Of a DNA stretch of 64,000 nt, positions 26,644 to 35,784 are shown piece by piece. The position numbers were made by a program, and so were the translations under genes. This stretch comes from Deltaproteobacteria bacterium (GTDB lineage: Bacteria > Desulfobacterota > Deferrisomatia > Deferrisomatales > BM512), in contig PKTT01000065.1 in the NCBI GenBank assembly GCA_002869015.1, forward strand, positions 17,272-81,271, in the 5' to 3' direction. The notes below the pieces were generated by a model. It saw nothing but the letters and a program-made list of their open reading frames with translations. It was not told the origin of the DNA and ran no database searches. Each line of letters starts with the position of its first letter. Within the stretch, counting starts at the first letter, position 1.

Positions 26644-27588
26644 TTAGTGCTCAACCTCAAAAGCTCCACCTACTTCTTTTAGCGTGCCCAAATAAGGAGC
26701 AAGGTCAAGGCCCTGCTCGCGAGCTTTTAAGACTGCTTCATCGGCGTATCGGAGCGCTTTATCTTGCCGCCCCTCACCATAGGCAGCGAGGGCAAGATTA
26801 TTGAGCGGCTCGGGTCTATCGGGAGCAAGCTTTGTAGCTGTTTCAAGGTGTTTTATACCATCGGCAGTGTTGCCGGAAAGGTAAAGGGCGCCGCCCAAAG
26901 AAAAGTGCCCCCTCCAGGATTTTGGATATCTGACCAGGAACGCCCTGAAGCCCGCTATCGCTTCCTCCCTTTGCCCGGCTCCTTCAAGCTCGATTATGGA
27001 GGTGAGGATATCTCCCTCACCCCCCTCAGCTGGAAGTTCTCCGGGCGGTAGGGCGAGAAGCCCCTGGCTTCCACTTCGTGCCCATGTTCTGGAAAAAGTG
27101 TCGAGGGCTTCTTTGGCAGGCTCTTGATCGCCCTGATATAGGGTGACCGTTTCATCCAGCAAGTCATATCCGGCCAAAACAGAGTAATGATAGAGAGGGC
27201 TGAAAGATAGGCCCCTGTTCTCAAGTACAAGCACCGGGTGGCCCGCCTCAAGCTCTCTAAAGAGCGACAAGAGCTTTGGTTCTACCCTGTGCGCAAGTCT
27301 ACCGTTCGCTCGTATTTCACCTGCTAGGTCATGGAGGAAGGAACCCTCCTTGGCGGGAGTGTAAACTGAAGGGTTGAGGGCCTCAGGGGTGGCGTCCGGG
27401 ATGCCGCTCCACCTGAGAATTGTTGCAAGAGAGGCCGGGCCGCACTGGTTTTCGCGCTGATTAAAACCTTGTAGTGGAGAGATATTGACCGCGTTGGGCA
27501 GCCCCTCATTTGCGAGCTCGGTTGAAACGGCGGCGCACCCCGTAAGAAGTAGCGCCGCCGCAATAGCCGTTAAGGATAAACCTTTCAG
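26644..27588 (-). CDS. PA2778-like lipoprotein: C39-like cysteine peptidase with TPR repeats, apparent CTG start
   Basis: The ORF track begins only at a TTG at 27270. The frame stays open upstream to 27600 and encodes a clear lipoprotein signal ([18 protein letters not shown], lipobox LTGC). There is no ATG, GTG or TTG before it, so CTG at 27588 is the most likely start, with AAGGG about 9 nt upstream. The mature domain has the C39-like active-site motif ENQCGPASLATILRWSG and a later His (LYHYSVLAGYD). About three TPR-like helical pairs follow (HFSLGGALYLSGNTADGIKHL; PLNNLALAAYGEGRQDKALRYAD). The total is 314 aa. It matches the PA2778 family and is paired with PA2779-like 27604-27993. Confidence 0.75.
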   Translation of the reverse strand: MKGLSLTAIAAALLLTGCAAVSTELANEGLPNAVNISPLQGFNQRENQCGPASLATILRWSGIPDATPEALNPSVYTPAKEGSFLHDLAGEIRANGRLAHRVEPKLLSLFRELEAGHPVLVLENRGLSFSPLYHYSVLAGYDLLDETVTLYQGDQEPAKEALDTFSRTWARSGSQGLLALPPGELPAEGGEGDILTSIIELEGAGQREEAIAGFRAFLVRYPKSWRGHFSLGGALYLSGNTADGIKHLETATKLAPDRPEPLNNLALAAYGEGRQDKALRYADEAVLKAREQGLDLAPYLGTLKEVGGAFEVEH

Positions 27589-27603
27589 CGTATTTTCCCT
27601 TTA

Positions 27604-27993
27604 TTAGTACTGTGGGTTAACGAAGGGGAATACGTTGGTATAACCGAGGATGTCTGTCACAAGAAGGACTACAAAGACAAAAACAATCGCCCCAATTACG
27701 GGAGAACCGCCCGCAGGCATTGTCTCAAGCTGGTCAAGGGCTCTTTGCGCCTCGGCATCGGTCATTCTCGCTACGCGCCTCACTGCCTCATTGGGATCTA
27801 TGCCCATAGAGGTCAGGCTTTCAGTTACCTCCTGTCGTTCTACCATGGAGATGAGCTTGGCCTTGGGAGAATTTATCATCTCACCGTTGGAGACCCATCC
27901 GGCCATAGCGGGTGACGCGGGAAGAAAGAGTAGTAGGTAGGCGAGCGCTACGATAAAGCTGATACTTTTTAGGGATTTGCGGTTAAAAGACAT
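27604..27993 (-). CDS. PA2779-family small membrane protein
   Basis: 129 aa. N-terminal signal or TM segment (SISFIVALAYLLLFLPASPAMA), a helical middle (ERQEVTESLTSMGIDPNEAVRRVARMTDAEA), then a C-terminal TM segment ending IVFVFVVLLVTDILGYTNVFPF. The combination of GIDP..A..R...MTD and VFVVLL.TDILG...VFPF is the PA2779 pattern. Function unknown; the conserved pairing with a C39-like TPR lipoprotein suggests a joint envelope role. AAAGGAG lies 8 nt before the ATG; the lipoprotein starts 15 nt downstream. Confidence 0.82.
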   Translation of the reverse strand: MSFNRKSLKSISFIVALAYLLLFLPASPAMAGWVSNGEMINSPKAKLISMVERQEVTESLTSMGIDPNEAVRRVARMTDAEAQRALDQLETMPAGGSPVIGAIVFVFVVLLVTDILGYTNVFPFVNPQY

Positions 27994-28025
27994 TGCTGCT
28001 CCTTTCTAAAAATTCAAGGTAATTG

Positions 28026-29366
28026 CTAAATCTGTAGCTCATTTTTAAGGTCTTGAGCCGCCGCCTCATATGCGTCGAGCATCGTTGATACTTCTTTTTC
28101 ACCGTGGGTTGCGGAGATCGCGCCGCCGCCGTGCATCGTATATACACCATGGTTCAAGAGGGAAATTTTGAGCTCCCTGTCGGCGACGCGGGAGTGAGTC
28201 TTCTCCGCTATATCTCCAGGTGATGTGATCAAATCATCGTCGCCTTTTAGTATGTGAGTCATAAAGAGGCTGCCCATCCCCGTACACGCGGCGGGAAGGC
28301 CGATTGCCTTGAAACGCTCTTCAATTCCCTTTCGCATCGCATCTCCTCTCGTTGCGAGGAGGTTATATAATGAGCTTTGTTGTTTGCGCAGGGAATCCAT
28401 TGTGGCTAGCCCGGCAGCCATAGTTGCAGGGTTGGCTGAGAAGGTGCCGCCTCCCACAAGCACAGGCCGCCCGGGGCTCTCCGGCTGGAATGGATTTGCC
28501 AACTCCATGATATCCTCACGGCCGCCGTAGACGCCTATCGGGAAACCGCCTCCCACAATCTTACCGAGGGTTACGAGGTCAGGAGACACTTCGTATTCAT
28601 CTGCAAGTATCCCATATCTAAAGCGAAAGCCGGTAATGATCTCATCGAAAATCAGTACCGCCCCGATATCGTCGCAGGCCTTTCGCAAGAACTCAAGATA
28701 CTCTTTAGTAGCGGGGATAAAACCGCCGGAGCCGAGCATGGGCTCTACGATGATCGCTGCGATATGGTCCTGGTGGAGGTTTATGACCCTCTTGGACTCC
28801 CCGATATTATTAAATGTAAGGTGGGCTACCCCCTGCATATCGGGCTCCAAAAGACCTGGTCCTTCTGGCTCCTCGTATGGTGGACGGACAGCGAAGCTAA
28901 GGTCAGTTGAAGCGCCGTGCCATCCTCCGGCAACCTTCAGCACCCAACCCTTTCCGGTGAACGCCCGCGCCAATCTTACAGCGTACATAGTTGCTTCAGT
29001 TCCCGTACAGCAAAAGCGCAGCTTCTTAATAACAGGTGCGGCGAGCATGATTTCATCCGCCAATCGAAGCTCCAACTCATGGGGCATGCCCCAGTGCCAG
29101 CCGCTATCAAGAACATTATTTACCGCCCGCTTGACTGCTCCGAATGCGTGGCCGAAGATGAGCGAGTAGTGACCCATCCACAAGTCTATGATATCCCTGC
29201 CATCTACATCGGTGAAGCGGGGTCCCTCCGAATGGCGTGGGAAAACAGGGTGTGGGTGAAAGGCCCTAATGTTATGGCAGATGCCGCCGGGGAAAAGGTG
29301 CTTGGCATGGCCGTAAAGTGTGCGGGAGCCAAGAGTAAGCTCCTTATATTTTTCTTCTATACTCAC
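28026..29366 (-). CDS. class-III PLP aminotransferase (glutamate-1-semialdehyde aminomutase-like)
   Basis: 446 aa. LFPGGICHNIRAFHPHPVFP, CTGTEATMYAVRLARAFTGK (PLP phosphate site), VEPMLGSGGFIPA, LIFDEIITGFRFRYG and the PLP lysine in LVTLGKIVGGGFPIGVYGG. Related to HemL, but it lacks the NSPVRA signature and has a GDD insertion near the end, so it is probably not the tetrapyrrole enzyme. hemL itself is at the window edge. Start is GTG at 29366 with AAGGAG 6 nt upstream. Substrate unknown. Confidence 0.85.
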   Translation of the reverse strand: MSIEEKYKELTLGSRTLYGHAKHLFPGGICHNIRAFHPHPVFPRHSEGPRFTDVDGRDIIDLWMGHYSLIFGHAFGAVKRAVNNVLDSGWHWGMPHELELRLADEIMLAAPVIKKLRFCCTGTEATMYAVRLARAFTGKGWVLKVAGGWHGASTDLSFAVRPPYEEPEGPGLLEPDMQGVAHLTFNNIGESKRVINLHQDHIAAIIVEPMLGSGGFIPATKEYLEFLRKACDDIGAVLIFDEIITGFRFRYGILADEYEVSPDLVTLGKIVGGGFPIGVYGGREDIMELANPFQPESPGRPVLVGGGTFSANPATMAAGLATMDSLRKQQSSLYNLLATRGDAMRKGIEERFKAIGLPAACTGMGSLFMTHILKGDDDLITSPGDIAEKTHSRVADRELKISLLNHGVYTMHGGGAISATHGEKEVSTMLDAYEAAAQDLKNELQI

Positions 29367-29449
29367 AGGATTCTCCTTAACGGGCCTGAAGTTGTGCTAA
29401 AGGAAATTTGTAACATGACTGGTCCTTTCGGGCAAGGCGCTCAGATTGG

Positions 29450-29480
29450 TTGCCTTAAAGATTATAAAGTCAGTTATAAT
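29450..29480 (+). promoter_or_regulatory. putative sigma70 promoter for small membrane protein
   Basis: TTGCCT (29450-29455), 19 nt, perfect TATAAT (29475-29480). The spacing is long. The inferred start of transcription lies only a few nt before ATG 29495, which hints that the Met at 29537 may be the true start. Confidence 0.4.
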
Positions 29481-29494
29481 CTTACATGTAATCA

Positions 29495-29971
29495 ATGCTA
29501 AAAACTCAGAGGAGTTTCAAGATAAGTTCTTCAAAGATGCTTCGTTCATTAAAACCAGCCGGGTCTGCCTCAGTGCAACTTTTTTTGGCTGCGCTTCTCT
29601 GGTCGTCAATCGGGACCTTTCTTCTCTATAGAGGCGCTAGAGCAGCGCTCTCCCTTACCCCGGCAATGATGGTATTAGTTATAGCCGTTGCCCTTGCGAT
29701 AGGCCTCTTTAAAGGCTACCGCGTTATGCGCCCGGTCTCGACGCGCTCGATAACTCGCATAATTGAGCGTGGAGATGGTACGTGCATAGGCGGGTTCTTA
29801 TCTTGGAAAAGCTGGCTTTTCGTCCTTGGCATGAGCTTGATGGGCAAGTGGTTGCGCTCGGCATCACTGCCCCCATGGCTTACCGGCGTACTTCTGGGGG
29901 GCGTAGGGTTGGCCCTGCTTGTAGGCTCATTGTTTTTCTGGCGCGCCTGGGTCTATCGTCTCTGGGGATGA
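29495..29971 (+). CDS. hypothetical membrane protein, about four TM helices
   Basis: 158 aa (144 if started at ATG 29537). Hydrophobic segments: VQLFLAALLWSSIGTFLLYRG, LTPAMMVLVIAVALAIGLFKG, a weaker SWLFVLGMSLMGKWL, and WLTGVLLGGVGLALLVGSLFFW. Charged loops (RIIERGDGTCIGGF) lie between. It resembles small conserved inner-membrane proteins of deltaproteobacteria, but I recognise no named family. The C terminus overlaps the acyltransferase gene convergently by 45 nt. Start uncertain. Confidence 0.55.
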   Translation: MLKTQRSFKISSSKMLRSLKPAGSASVQLFLAALLWSSIGTFLLYRGARAALSLTPAMMVLVIAVALAIGLFKGYRVMRPVSTRSITRIIERGDGTCIGGFLSWKSWLFVLGMSLMGKWLRSASLPPWLTGVLLGGVGLALLVGSLFFWRAWVYRLWG

Positions 29972-30778
29972 GGCCCCCCAAAGGGCTAATTCTTCCGTTA
30001 TGAATTTGACCGTAGCCCTGTGCGCGGCGTCTCCCTTTCCCTCCGGTTCCAAAGGACTGGCGAATTTAAAGTGGACCGTATTGGCGGGCAAGATGGGTCC
30101 AAAATCTTTAAGGCGTTTCCCGTTGGACCAAAAATCCGTCTTTAACGCTAATGGCACTAGCTTGACTCCAGACCTTGCCGCCAGCTTTGCGCCGATAGAG
30201 TTAAAGGCTGTGGGGTCAAAGTATGGAGCCCGTGTGGTTTGTGGGAATACGATAACGCTCATTCCTTCTTCGAGCCTGGCCTTGCCCTCCCGAAGAACAG
30301 TTGTAAGGTCCTCCCTTGGGTTTGAGCGCCCAACCGCTATGGGGTTTCTAGAGCGCATAACCCATCCGAAGACGGGATAGCGTAGAAGCTGCTCCTTGAT
30401 TACAAAGGTAACGGGGCCTTTTGGTCGGAGAATGGAGGGGAGCAAAAAGGTCTCGAGGGTAGACATATTATTAGCTACGTATACGACCGGGCTCCCATCG
30501 TAAGGCAGGTTCTCCATTCCCTCGATGAGTACATTTCCCCCAGAGCGCTCTACTGCATTAAGGACCTCAAGAGAGCTTTTAATCCAAGCATCCCCATCAT
30601 ATAAACCCGCCTTTGCAATCTTGGCGGCTCTGTACACAGTGCTGAAAATCCTGGGGTAAAAAGCCAGCGAAGGCGATAGCTTACTTACCAGGCAACGCCT
30701 TTTTTTGCTTTCGGTGCTATATGTGTTCATCCCTGCAAAGGGGGATGAACTAACTTTTGAAGTGAGGTCCTTTTTCAT
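29927..30778 (-). CDS. lysophospholipid acyltransferase-like protein (PlsC family), catalytic His replaced by Asn
   Basis: 283 aa. PlsC-type blocks are present: block I VANNMSTLETFLLPS, then VTFVIKEQLLRYPVFGWVMRSRNPIAVGR, block III VIVFPQTTRAPYFDP, and KLVPLALKTDFW. Normal PlsC enzymes have HxxxxD; close relatives of this subtype have NHMSTLET. Here the His is Asn (codon AAT), so either activity is lost or the chemistry differs. Four-nucleotide ATGA overlap with the GT2 gene upstream implies an operon, perhaps for an envelope lipid. Confidence 0.8.
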   Translation of the reverse strand: MKKDLTSKVSSSPFAGMNTYSTESKKRRCLVSKLSPSLAFYPRIFSTVYRAAKIAKAGLYDGDAWIKSSLEVLNAVERSGGNVLIEGMENLPYDGSPVVYVANNMSTLETFLLPSILRPKGPVTFVIKEQLLRYPVFGWVMRSRNPIAVGRSNPREDLTTVLREGKARLEEGMSVIVFPQTTRAPYFDPTAFNSIGAKLAARSGVKLVPLALKTDFWSNGKRLKDFGPILPANTVHFKFASPLEPEGKGDAAHRATVKFITEELALWGASSPETIDPGAPEKQ

Positions 30779-31842
30779 AGACGATTCCGTATAAAGCTAA
30801 AAGGTTGCAGCGAGCCCAGCCAAATAGTTAACATCCAGGCAAGCAATGCAGAACCCGCAAGTGTTCTGAAAATGAAATTATCCTTCAAATTGTGGAATAA
30901 TGAAATGCCCCTTTTGGTGTAATTAAGCTCTACCAAGTGGCTGTCCATACCTCTTTGTCTGGCATAAGTGCACTCAAGCCATGCAATAGTTTGCCAGGCA
31001 TTCATTGCCGCGAAAGCGCCCAGTCCAGATATGTTTCCTCTTATCGAGCCTGAAAATAGCTCACGGAAAAAGAGGTTTATGAATGGGGCAAGTGTTAGCT
31101 TTTCCGTTGAGGGCTGGTCCCTGTAAAGCTCAGGCGCCCTCTTAAGGAACCTTTTCAGGCCAAGCTCCTCGGCGACCCTGATCAGCGCATTTAGCGACAA
31201 GCGCGCCTTTCTCCCCTCTTTTTCAAAGCGCCTGGGTGAGGTCAAAATTTCTCCTGGAAGGGTTATCCACCGTCCCTCCGCGGCCACGTGCTTTGAAAGG
31301 CGCAAGTCCTCGAGGAAGGGAAGCGACTCATCCATTCCCCCAAGCTCATCGAAATACTCCCTTGAAATCCATTGACCCTGATCGCCATTGACACACTCTG
31401 GAAGTCCAAACCTTGATTTTGCTTCAATGTAATAAAATGATGGTACTGCAAGTTCACTCCCCAACCTGAGCGGAAAGTGCCCCGCCACCCTCTTTGAAGC
31501 CCTTCGCGCAAGGGCCATGGCCTCGCTTCCCCGGGTGAGGAGGGTTAAAGAGGGTATTCGTGTGTCGGCATGGAGAAATAGGAGGTCATTTCCCTCCGCA
31601 TGCTTAACCCCCTCATTGAGTTGCCTACCCCTGCCCCTTTCACAGATTACAATCTTTGTTTTTAAATTTTTGGTTTTAAAACCTATGGGTGGCGTCGCAG
31701 TGTCACTGTTGGGGGTTGCTGAAGCAATTACAACCTCAAAGGATATTCCCTCCTGGGAATCAAGATCTTTAAGTAGCAGGGAGAGGTTTTCCTCCACTCC
31801 CAGAGTGGGAATAATTATTGATAGAAGTGGCTTTTCAGACAT
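30775..31842 (-). CDS. family 2 glycosyltransferase
   Basis: 355 aa. GT-A fold: LSIIIPTLGVEENL at the N terminus, RGRGRQLNEGVKHAEGNDLLFLHADTRIP with the DxD-like HAD, and GDQGQWISREYFDELGGMDESLPFLEDLRLS. These match the TIGR04283-type group of GT2 enzymes (RQ.N.G....LLFLHAD and F.EDL). About 150 extra C-terminal residues carry one or two TM segments (LAGSALLAWMLTIWLGSLQPF). Acceptor unknown. Translationally coupled to the PlsC-like gene. Confidence 0.83.
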   Translation of the reverse strand: MSEKPLLSIIIPTLGVEENLSLLLKDLDSQEGISFEVVIASATPNSDTATPPIGFKTKNLKTKIVICERGRGRQLNEGVKHAEGNDLLFLHADTRIPSLTLLTRGSEAMALARRASKRVAGHFPLRLGSELAVPSFYYIEAKSRFGLPECVNGDQGQWISREYFDELGGMDESLPFLEDLRLSKHVAAEGRWITLPGEILTSPRRFEKEGRKARLSLNALIRVAEELGLKRFLKRAPELYRDQPSTEKLTLAPFINLFFRELFSGSIRGNISGLGAFAAMNAWQTIAWLECTYARQRGMDSHLVELNYTKRGISLFHNLKDNFIFRTLAGSALLAWMLTIWLGSLQPFSFIRNRL

Positions 31843-32102
31843 CTTTAAAAAGTCTTTCCCTAAAACGTATCAGAAGAATTAAGGGGGCTGAAAAGGCGCC
31901 TTTGTTTCACAAATGTAGATTTAAGCGCGGCGAACTCTTTCACATCTTGCCCAGCCTCTTTTTCAAATACTTTATCAGAACGGGTGTACATCGAAAATGT
32001 AACTTTAAAAGGTAAAACCAATAAATTTGATGCAATTTTATACTTTTTCGTGCTACCTTGCCTGACCGAAACAAATTTGTATTTTTAACTTATGGAGGGT
32101 CC

Positions 32103-33662
32103 ATGGCTCCTGTACGTTCCCCTGAAAAGAGAATAGAAGAGCTCTCAACCTTATATGAAGTGAGCCAGGCGCTAGCGCAAAGCCTCGACCTTCAGCAGGT
32201 GCTTGAGCGAATTCTGGATATCCTCTCGGAGCGGCTTGGAATGAGCCGGGGAACCGTTGCATTGGTGAGCCCCTTTACAGGGGAGATACAGATAGAAACT
32301 TCTCTCGGGCTGAGCCCTGCTGAGAAAAGGCGCGGACGTTACCGCCCCGGAGAAGGTGTAACGGGCCGGGTGGTAGCGAGCGGCGAACCTATGGTAGTGC
32401 CGCAGATTGGGAAGGAACCACTTTTTCTCAATAGGACATTAAGCCGCGGTGACCTGGAAGAGATGGAGATATCATTTCTCTGCGTTCCAATTAGGGCTGG
32501 CGACGTAGTTGTCGGCGCTCTTTCAGTCGACAGGATATTTAGCAAAGAGTCCTTTGACGTGGATGTATCCTTTGAGGAAGAGGTCAACTTCCTGGAAATC
32601 ATAGCTTCAATGATTGGACAGGCGGTCAAGGTTCACCGAATGGTGGAGGATGAGCGGTCCAAGCTGGTAGCGGAGAAGGAGCGTTTACAGGCGGACCTTG
32701 CAGAGAAATACAATATAAGCAACTTAATTGGAAACTCCAAGGCGATGCACAAGGTCTTCTCAATGGTCGCGCAGGTGGCAAAGTCAAATGCAACTGTGTT
32801 GATTAGAGGGGAGTCGGGTACGGGTAAGGAGCTTATTGCAAATGCAATACATTACGGAAGCCCAAGGGCTCAAAAGCCGCTTATAAAGGTAAACTGCTCC
32901 GCCATCCCGGAAACTTTGATAGAGAGTGAACTTTTCGGACATGAGAAGGGAGCATTTACCGGCGCCGCAGAGTCAAAGCCGGGACGATTTGAGTTGGCCT
33001 CTGGCGGAACGATCTTCTTGGATGAGATAGGCGAGTTGAACCAGACTACACAGGTGAAGCTGCTCCGAGTTTTACAGGAAAAAGAGTTTGAGCGGGTCGG
33101 CGGAGTCAAGACAATTAAGGCCAATATAAGAATAATAGCTGCTACAAACAGGAACCTTGAAGAGCAGATGTCTTCCGGCGAATTCAGGGAGGACCTTTAT
33201 TACCGCCTAAATGTCTTTCCCATCTATATGCCCGCGCTTAGGGAGCGCCGCACCGATATTTTGCTTCTTGCAGACCATTTCCTCGAAAAATATTCGAAAG
33301 AAAATGGAAAAGAAATTAAGAGAATTACGACGCCTGCGATAGATATGCTGATGAGTTACCATTGGCCGGGTAACGTAAGAGAGCTGGAAAACTGCATGGA
33401 ACGCGCGGTGCTTCTATGTGACAGGAGCTCGATCCACTCATACCATCTGCCTCCCACCCTTCAGACAGCCGAGACCACTGCGATGGGGGAGGGATTATCC
33501 CTTGAGGAATCGGTCTCTACATTTGAGACAGACCTCATTATAGATGCCCTAAAGGGTACTCGCGGCAATATCCGCGCAGCAGCGGAGCGATTAAAAACCA
33601 CCCCCAGAATTTTAGGTTACAAGGTAAATAAATACGGGATAGAGGCTAAGCGGTATAGATAG
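32103..33662 (+). CDS. sigma54-dependent activator, NifA-like (GAF-AAA-Fis)
   Basis: 519 aa from ATG 32103 (ribosome site GGAGGG); the ORF track extends to TTG 32058. GAF domain at about 25-180, then the AAA+ domain with Walker [16 protein letters not shown], intact GAFTGA sigma54-contact loop, Walker [13 protein letters not shown] and the arginine-rich sensor [13 protein letters not shown]. The Fis-type HTH at the C terminus ends [14 protein letters not shown], close to NifA. Activates RpoN promoters. No nif genes or -24/-12 sites were seen here, so the regulon is unknown. Confidence 0.88.
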   Translation: MAPVRSPEKRIEELSTLYEVSQALAQSLDLQQVLERILDILSERLGMSRGTVALVSPFTGEIQIETSLGLSPAEKRRGRYRPGEGVTGRVVASGEPMVVPQIGKEPLFLNRTLSRGDLEEMEISFLCVPIRAGDVVVGALSVDRIFSKESFDVDVSFEEEVNFLEIIASMIGQAVKVHRMVEDERSKLVAEKERLQADLAEKYNISNLIGNSKAMHKVFSMVAQVAKSNATVLIRGESGTGKELIANAIHYGSPRAQKPLIKVNCSAIPETLIESELFGHEKGAFTGAAESKPGRFELASGGTIFLDEIGELNQTTQVKLLRVLQEKEFERVGGVKTIKANIRIIAATNRNLEEQMSSGEFREDLYYRLNVFPIYMPALRERRTDILLLADHFLEKYSKENGKEIKRITTPAIDMLMSYHWPGNVRELENCMERAVLLCDRSSIHSYHLPPTLQTAETTAMGEGLSLEESVSTFETDLIIDALKGTRGNIRAAAERLKTTPRILGYKVNKYGIEAKRYR

Positions 33663-33664
33663 GG

Positions 33665-35731
33665 TCAACCGATCACCACATCTTCTGGTGACGTGCTGAA
33701 CTGCTTGTTCGACGGAGTTTCCTCGAATGCCGGCAGCCTCACCTCAAAACAGGCGCCGCCATCCTCTGATCTCTTGTATCTAATCTTGCCGCCATGGCGC
33801 TCGACGACACCGAAGGCTATGGCGAGCCCTAGCCCGGTACCTTTACCGGCCTCCTTGGTTGTGAAGAAGGGGTCGAAGATTATCTTGGCAATGTGTGGCG
33901 GTATTCCGGGTCCATTATCAGCTATCGAGAAGGATGCCCACTCTCTTGATTCGTCGCACCAAGATTCAAGGGTAATTCTGCCATTAGATCCGATGGCATC
34001 CAGAGAGTTAATCGCCATATTAAGAATAAGCTGTTGAAGTTGCTTCTCATCGCCTTTAATCCGCGGCATGTTCTTGCCTGGATTCCATAGGACCTCTGCA
34101 GACTTGGCGGCAGGCTTAAAAATCTTTATAGCTCCTTCAATTACATCATTTAAATCTAGAACCTGACGTATTTCATCGCCTGTACGGCTAAAGGCAAGAA
34201 GCTGCCTAACCACATCCGCGCCTCTATATGCCGCACTCTCTATCCTGTCCAGATATCTCAGGGTCTTCTCATCGTTTGATTGAAGCCTAATCATCTCTAC
34301 CCCTGGAATGATAGAGGCCAGGGCGTTGTTAAATTCGTGGGCGACCCCACCGGCCAACCTCGATACAGCTTCCAGCTTCTGCGCTTGAAGAAGCTGCTCC
34401 TCAATAGCCCGCTTAGATGTTTCATCGCGTATCAGGGCAAGGGTCCTGCCCATCTCCAAGCGGTTTGCGCTTAAGACAAACTTACGTCCGTCCACTTCCA
34501 TAGTGTAATCCCGGCCGCGCTCAAGCGCCGAGAGGAGGGCTACATAGAGCCCTTGTGGCAGCCGCTCTCCAATCCCTGTGCCAAAGTCCTTTTCCGTGAC
34601 GCGATTACAAAAGGCGATGGTGTCGTCACCGTCAAGGAGGATAACCGCCTGGGGCATATCGGAGAGTATCTCCTGTAGCAGTTCGTGGTTTGCTACTATA
34701 TCTTGGGTCTTCTCTTTTACTTGTTCCTCAAGCCGCTCATTTTGCGCCTTCAACTCATCTCCCGTGTGTTTTAACCTTTTTACCAGGCTCGCAAAAGCAC
34801 CTGAGAGGGTGGAGAGCTCAAGGTAGCGCCCCTGCGGGGGCTCAATTTTGGGGTTTTCAGCTGAATCGCGCGCCCATGATGTGAGCTCTCTTAGGTCTTG
34901 GGTGGCGCGTGCTACAGTTGAGTAGTAAAGAATGATGAAGGCCAAGAGGGCCAAGGTGAAGACTGCGGTTTGAAGCCCCCCGATCTGGAAAGCTAGCTTT
35001 TGTAGAGGGCTTGCTGGAGAGAATACCGCAAACCAAGCGCTATTCGCCACCCCGAAGGACAAGGGCAACAGCCTGAAGCCGTACAGCTCCCCCCCAATCT
35101 CAAGCAGTGAACTTTTGTCTAGTGAAGATAGTGGAACGCTGAGCTCATTTGTGATTTGGAAGCTTGAGAGGATTATTGAGGTGTCATCGCTGCAAATCGC
35201 TAAATGGCCGCCGAGAAGAGCGCTCGTCTCCTCTACCCACTTCTCGTTCAATATGAATGAGGATATTAATCTTTGTCCTATAAATTGGCCGGTATTTATA
35301 GTGCCGGCAACGAGAAGCTCAATGCCGCCGTCATTGACACTGCCAAGTGTTATTGCTGTTTCGTCGGACCAAAGCTCGGAAGTTTTATGCGAGCTCATTC
35401 CATAGGAGTCCTCCCACCATGTTTTGGTTCCGATACCCAGGATGATTAGCTCGCTATAGCCTCTGCGAACTGAGAATTCAGTAGGAAGGTTTTCTTTTGG
35501 GATTATTTCAGCTAGTTCACCAACCCACTCGATGAGGTTATTTTTAAGCCGCTCCAATTCGCTATTTAGCTTGTTTGAGGTCTGCTTGGTGTTTTCGGTA
35601 AGTGTGTTGGCGTAAAAGAGATAGAGGGAAGTGCTGGTGAGGGCTATTGATAAGAGCCCGGTTATAACGATTATTATGATAAATCTTACCGCGAAAGTTT
35701 TTCTGAATAGAGGCAATTGATGCTTTGACAT
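33665..35731 (-). CDS. membrane sensor histidine kinase
   Basis: 688 aa. TM1 near residue 12-38 ([20 protein letters not shown]), a ~220-residue periplasmic sensor, TM2 ([19 protein letters not shown]), then HAMP-like and coiled-coil segments and a PAS-like domain ([20 protein letters not shown]). The HisKA domain has [17 protein letters not shown] with the phospho-His; the ATPase has N box [11 protein letters not shown]1 [19 protein letters not shown] and G2 [10 protein letters not shown]. No receiver domain and no adjacent response regulator; convergent with the sigma54 activator (2-nt gap), a possible partner. Confidence 0.9.
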   Translation of the reverse strand: MSKHQLPLFRKTFAVRFIIIIVITGLLSIALTSTSLYLFYANTLTENTKQTSNKLNSELERLKNNLIEWVGELAEIIPKENLPTEFSVRRGYSELIILGIGTKTWWEDSYGMSSHKTSELWSDETAITLGSVNDGGIELLVAGTINTGQFIGQRLISSFILNEKWVEETSALLGGHLAICSDDTSIILSSFQITNELSVPLSSLDKSSLLEIGGELYGFRLLPLSFGVANSAWFAVFSPASPLQKLAFQIGGLQTAVFTLALLAFIILYYSTVARATQDLRELTSWARDSAENPKIEPPQGRYLELSTLSGAFASLVKRLKHTGDELKAQNERLEEQVKEKTQDIVANHELLQEILSDMPQAVILLDGDDTIAFCNRVTEKDFGTGIGERLPQGLYVALLSALERGRDYTMEVDGRKFVLSANRLEMGRTLALIRDETSKRAIEEQLLQAQKLEAVSRLAGGVAHEFNNALASIIPGVEMIRLQSNDEKTLRYLDRIESAAYRGADVVRQLLAFSRTGDEIRQVLDLNDVIEGAIKIFKPAAKSAEVLWNPGKNMPRIKGDEKQLQQLILNMAINSLDAIGSNGRITLESWCDESREWASFSIADNGPGIPPHIAKIIFDPFFTTKEAGKGTGLGLAIAFGVVERHGGKIRYKRSEDGGACFEVRLPAFEETPSNKQFSTSPEDVVIG

Positions 35732-35784
35732 TTGCGCTCACATCCCTGCGGCAAAGTTAACGTTAAATTATATTATCGCATAAA

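Noticed and set aside
30000-30380. 126-aa plus ORF inside the acyltransferase gene
   Set aside because: Antisense shadow of a gene with clear PlsC motifs.
32103-33662. Naming the activator nifA
   Set aside because: GAF-AAA-Fis layout and C-terminal helix resemble NifA, but no nif genes or upstream activator sites are in the window, so no symbol was given.
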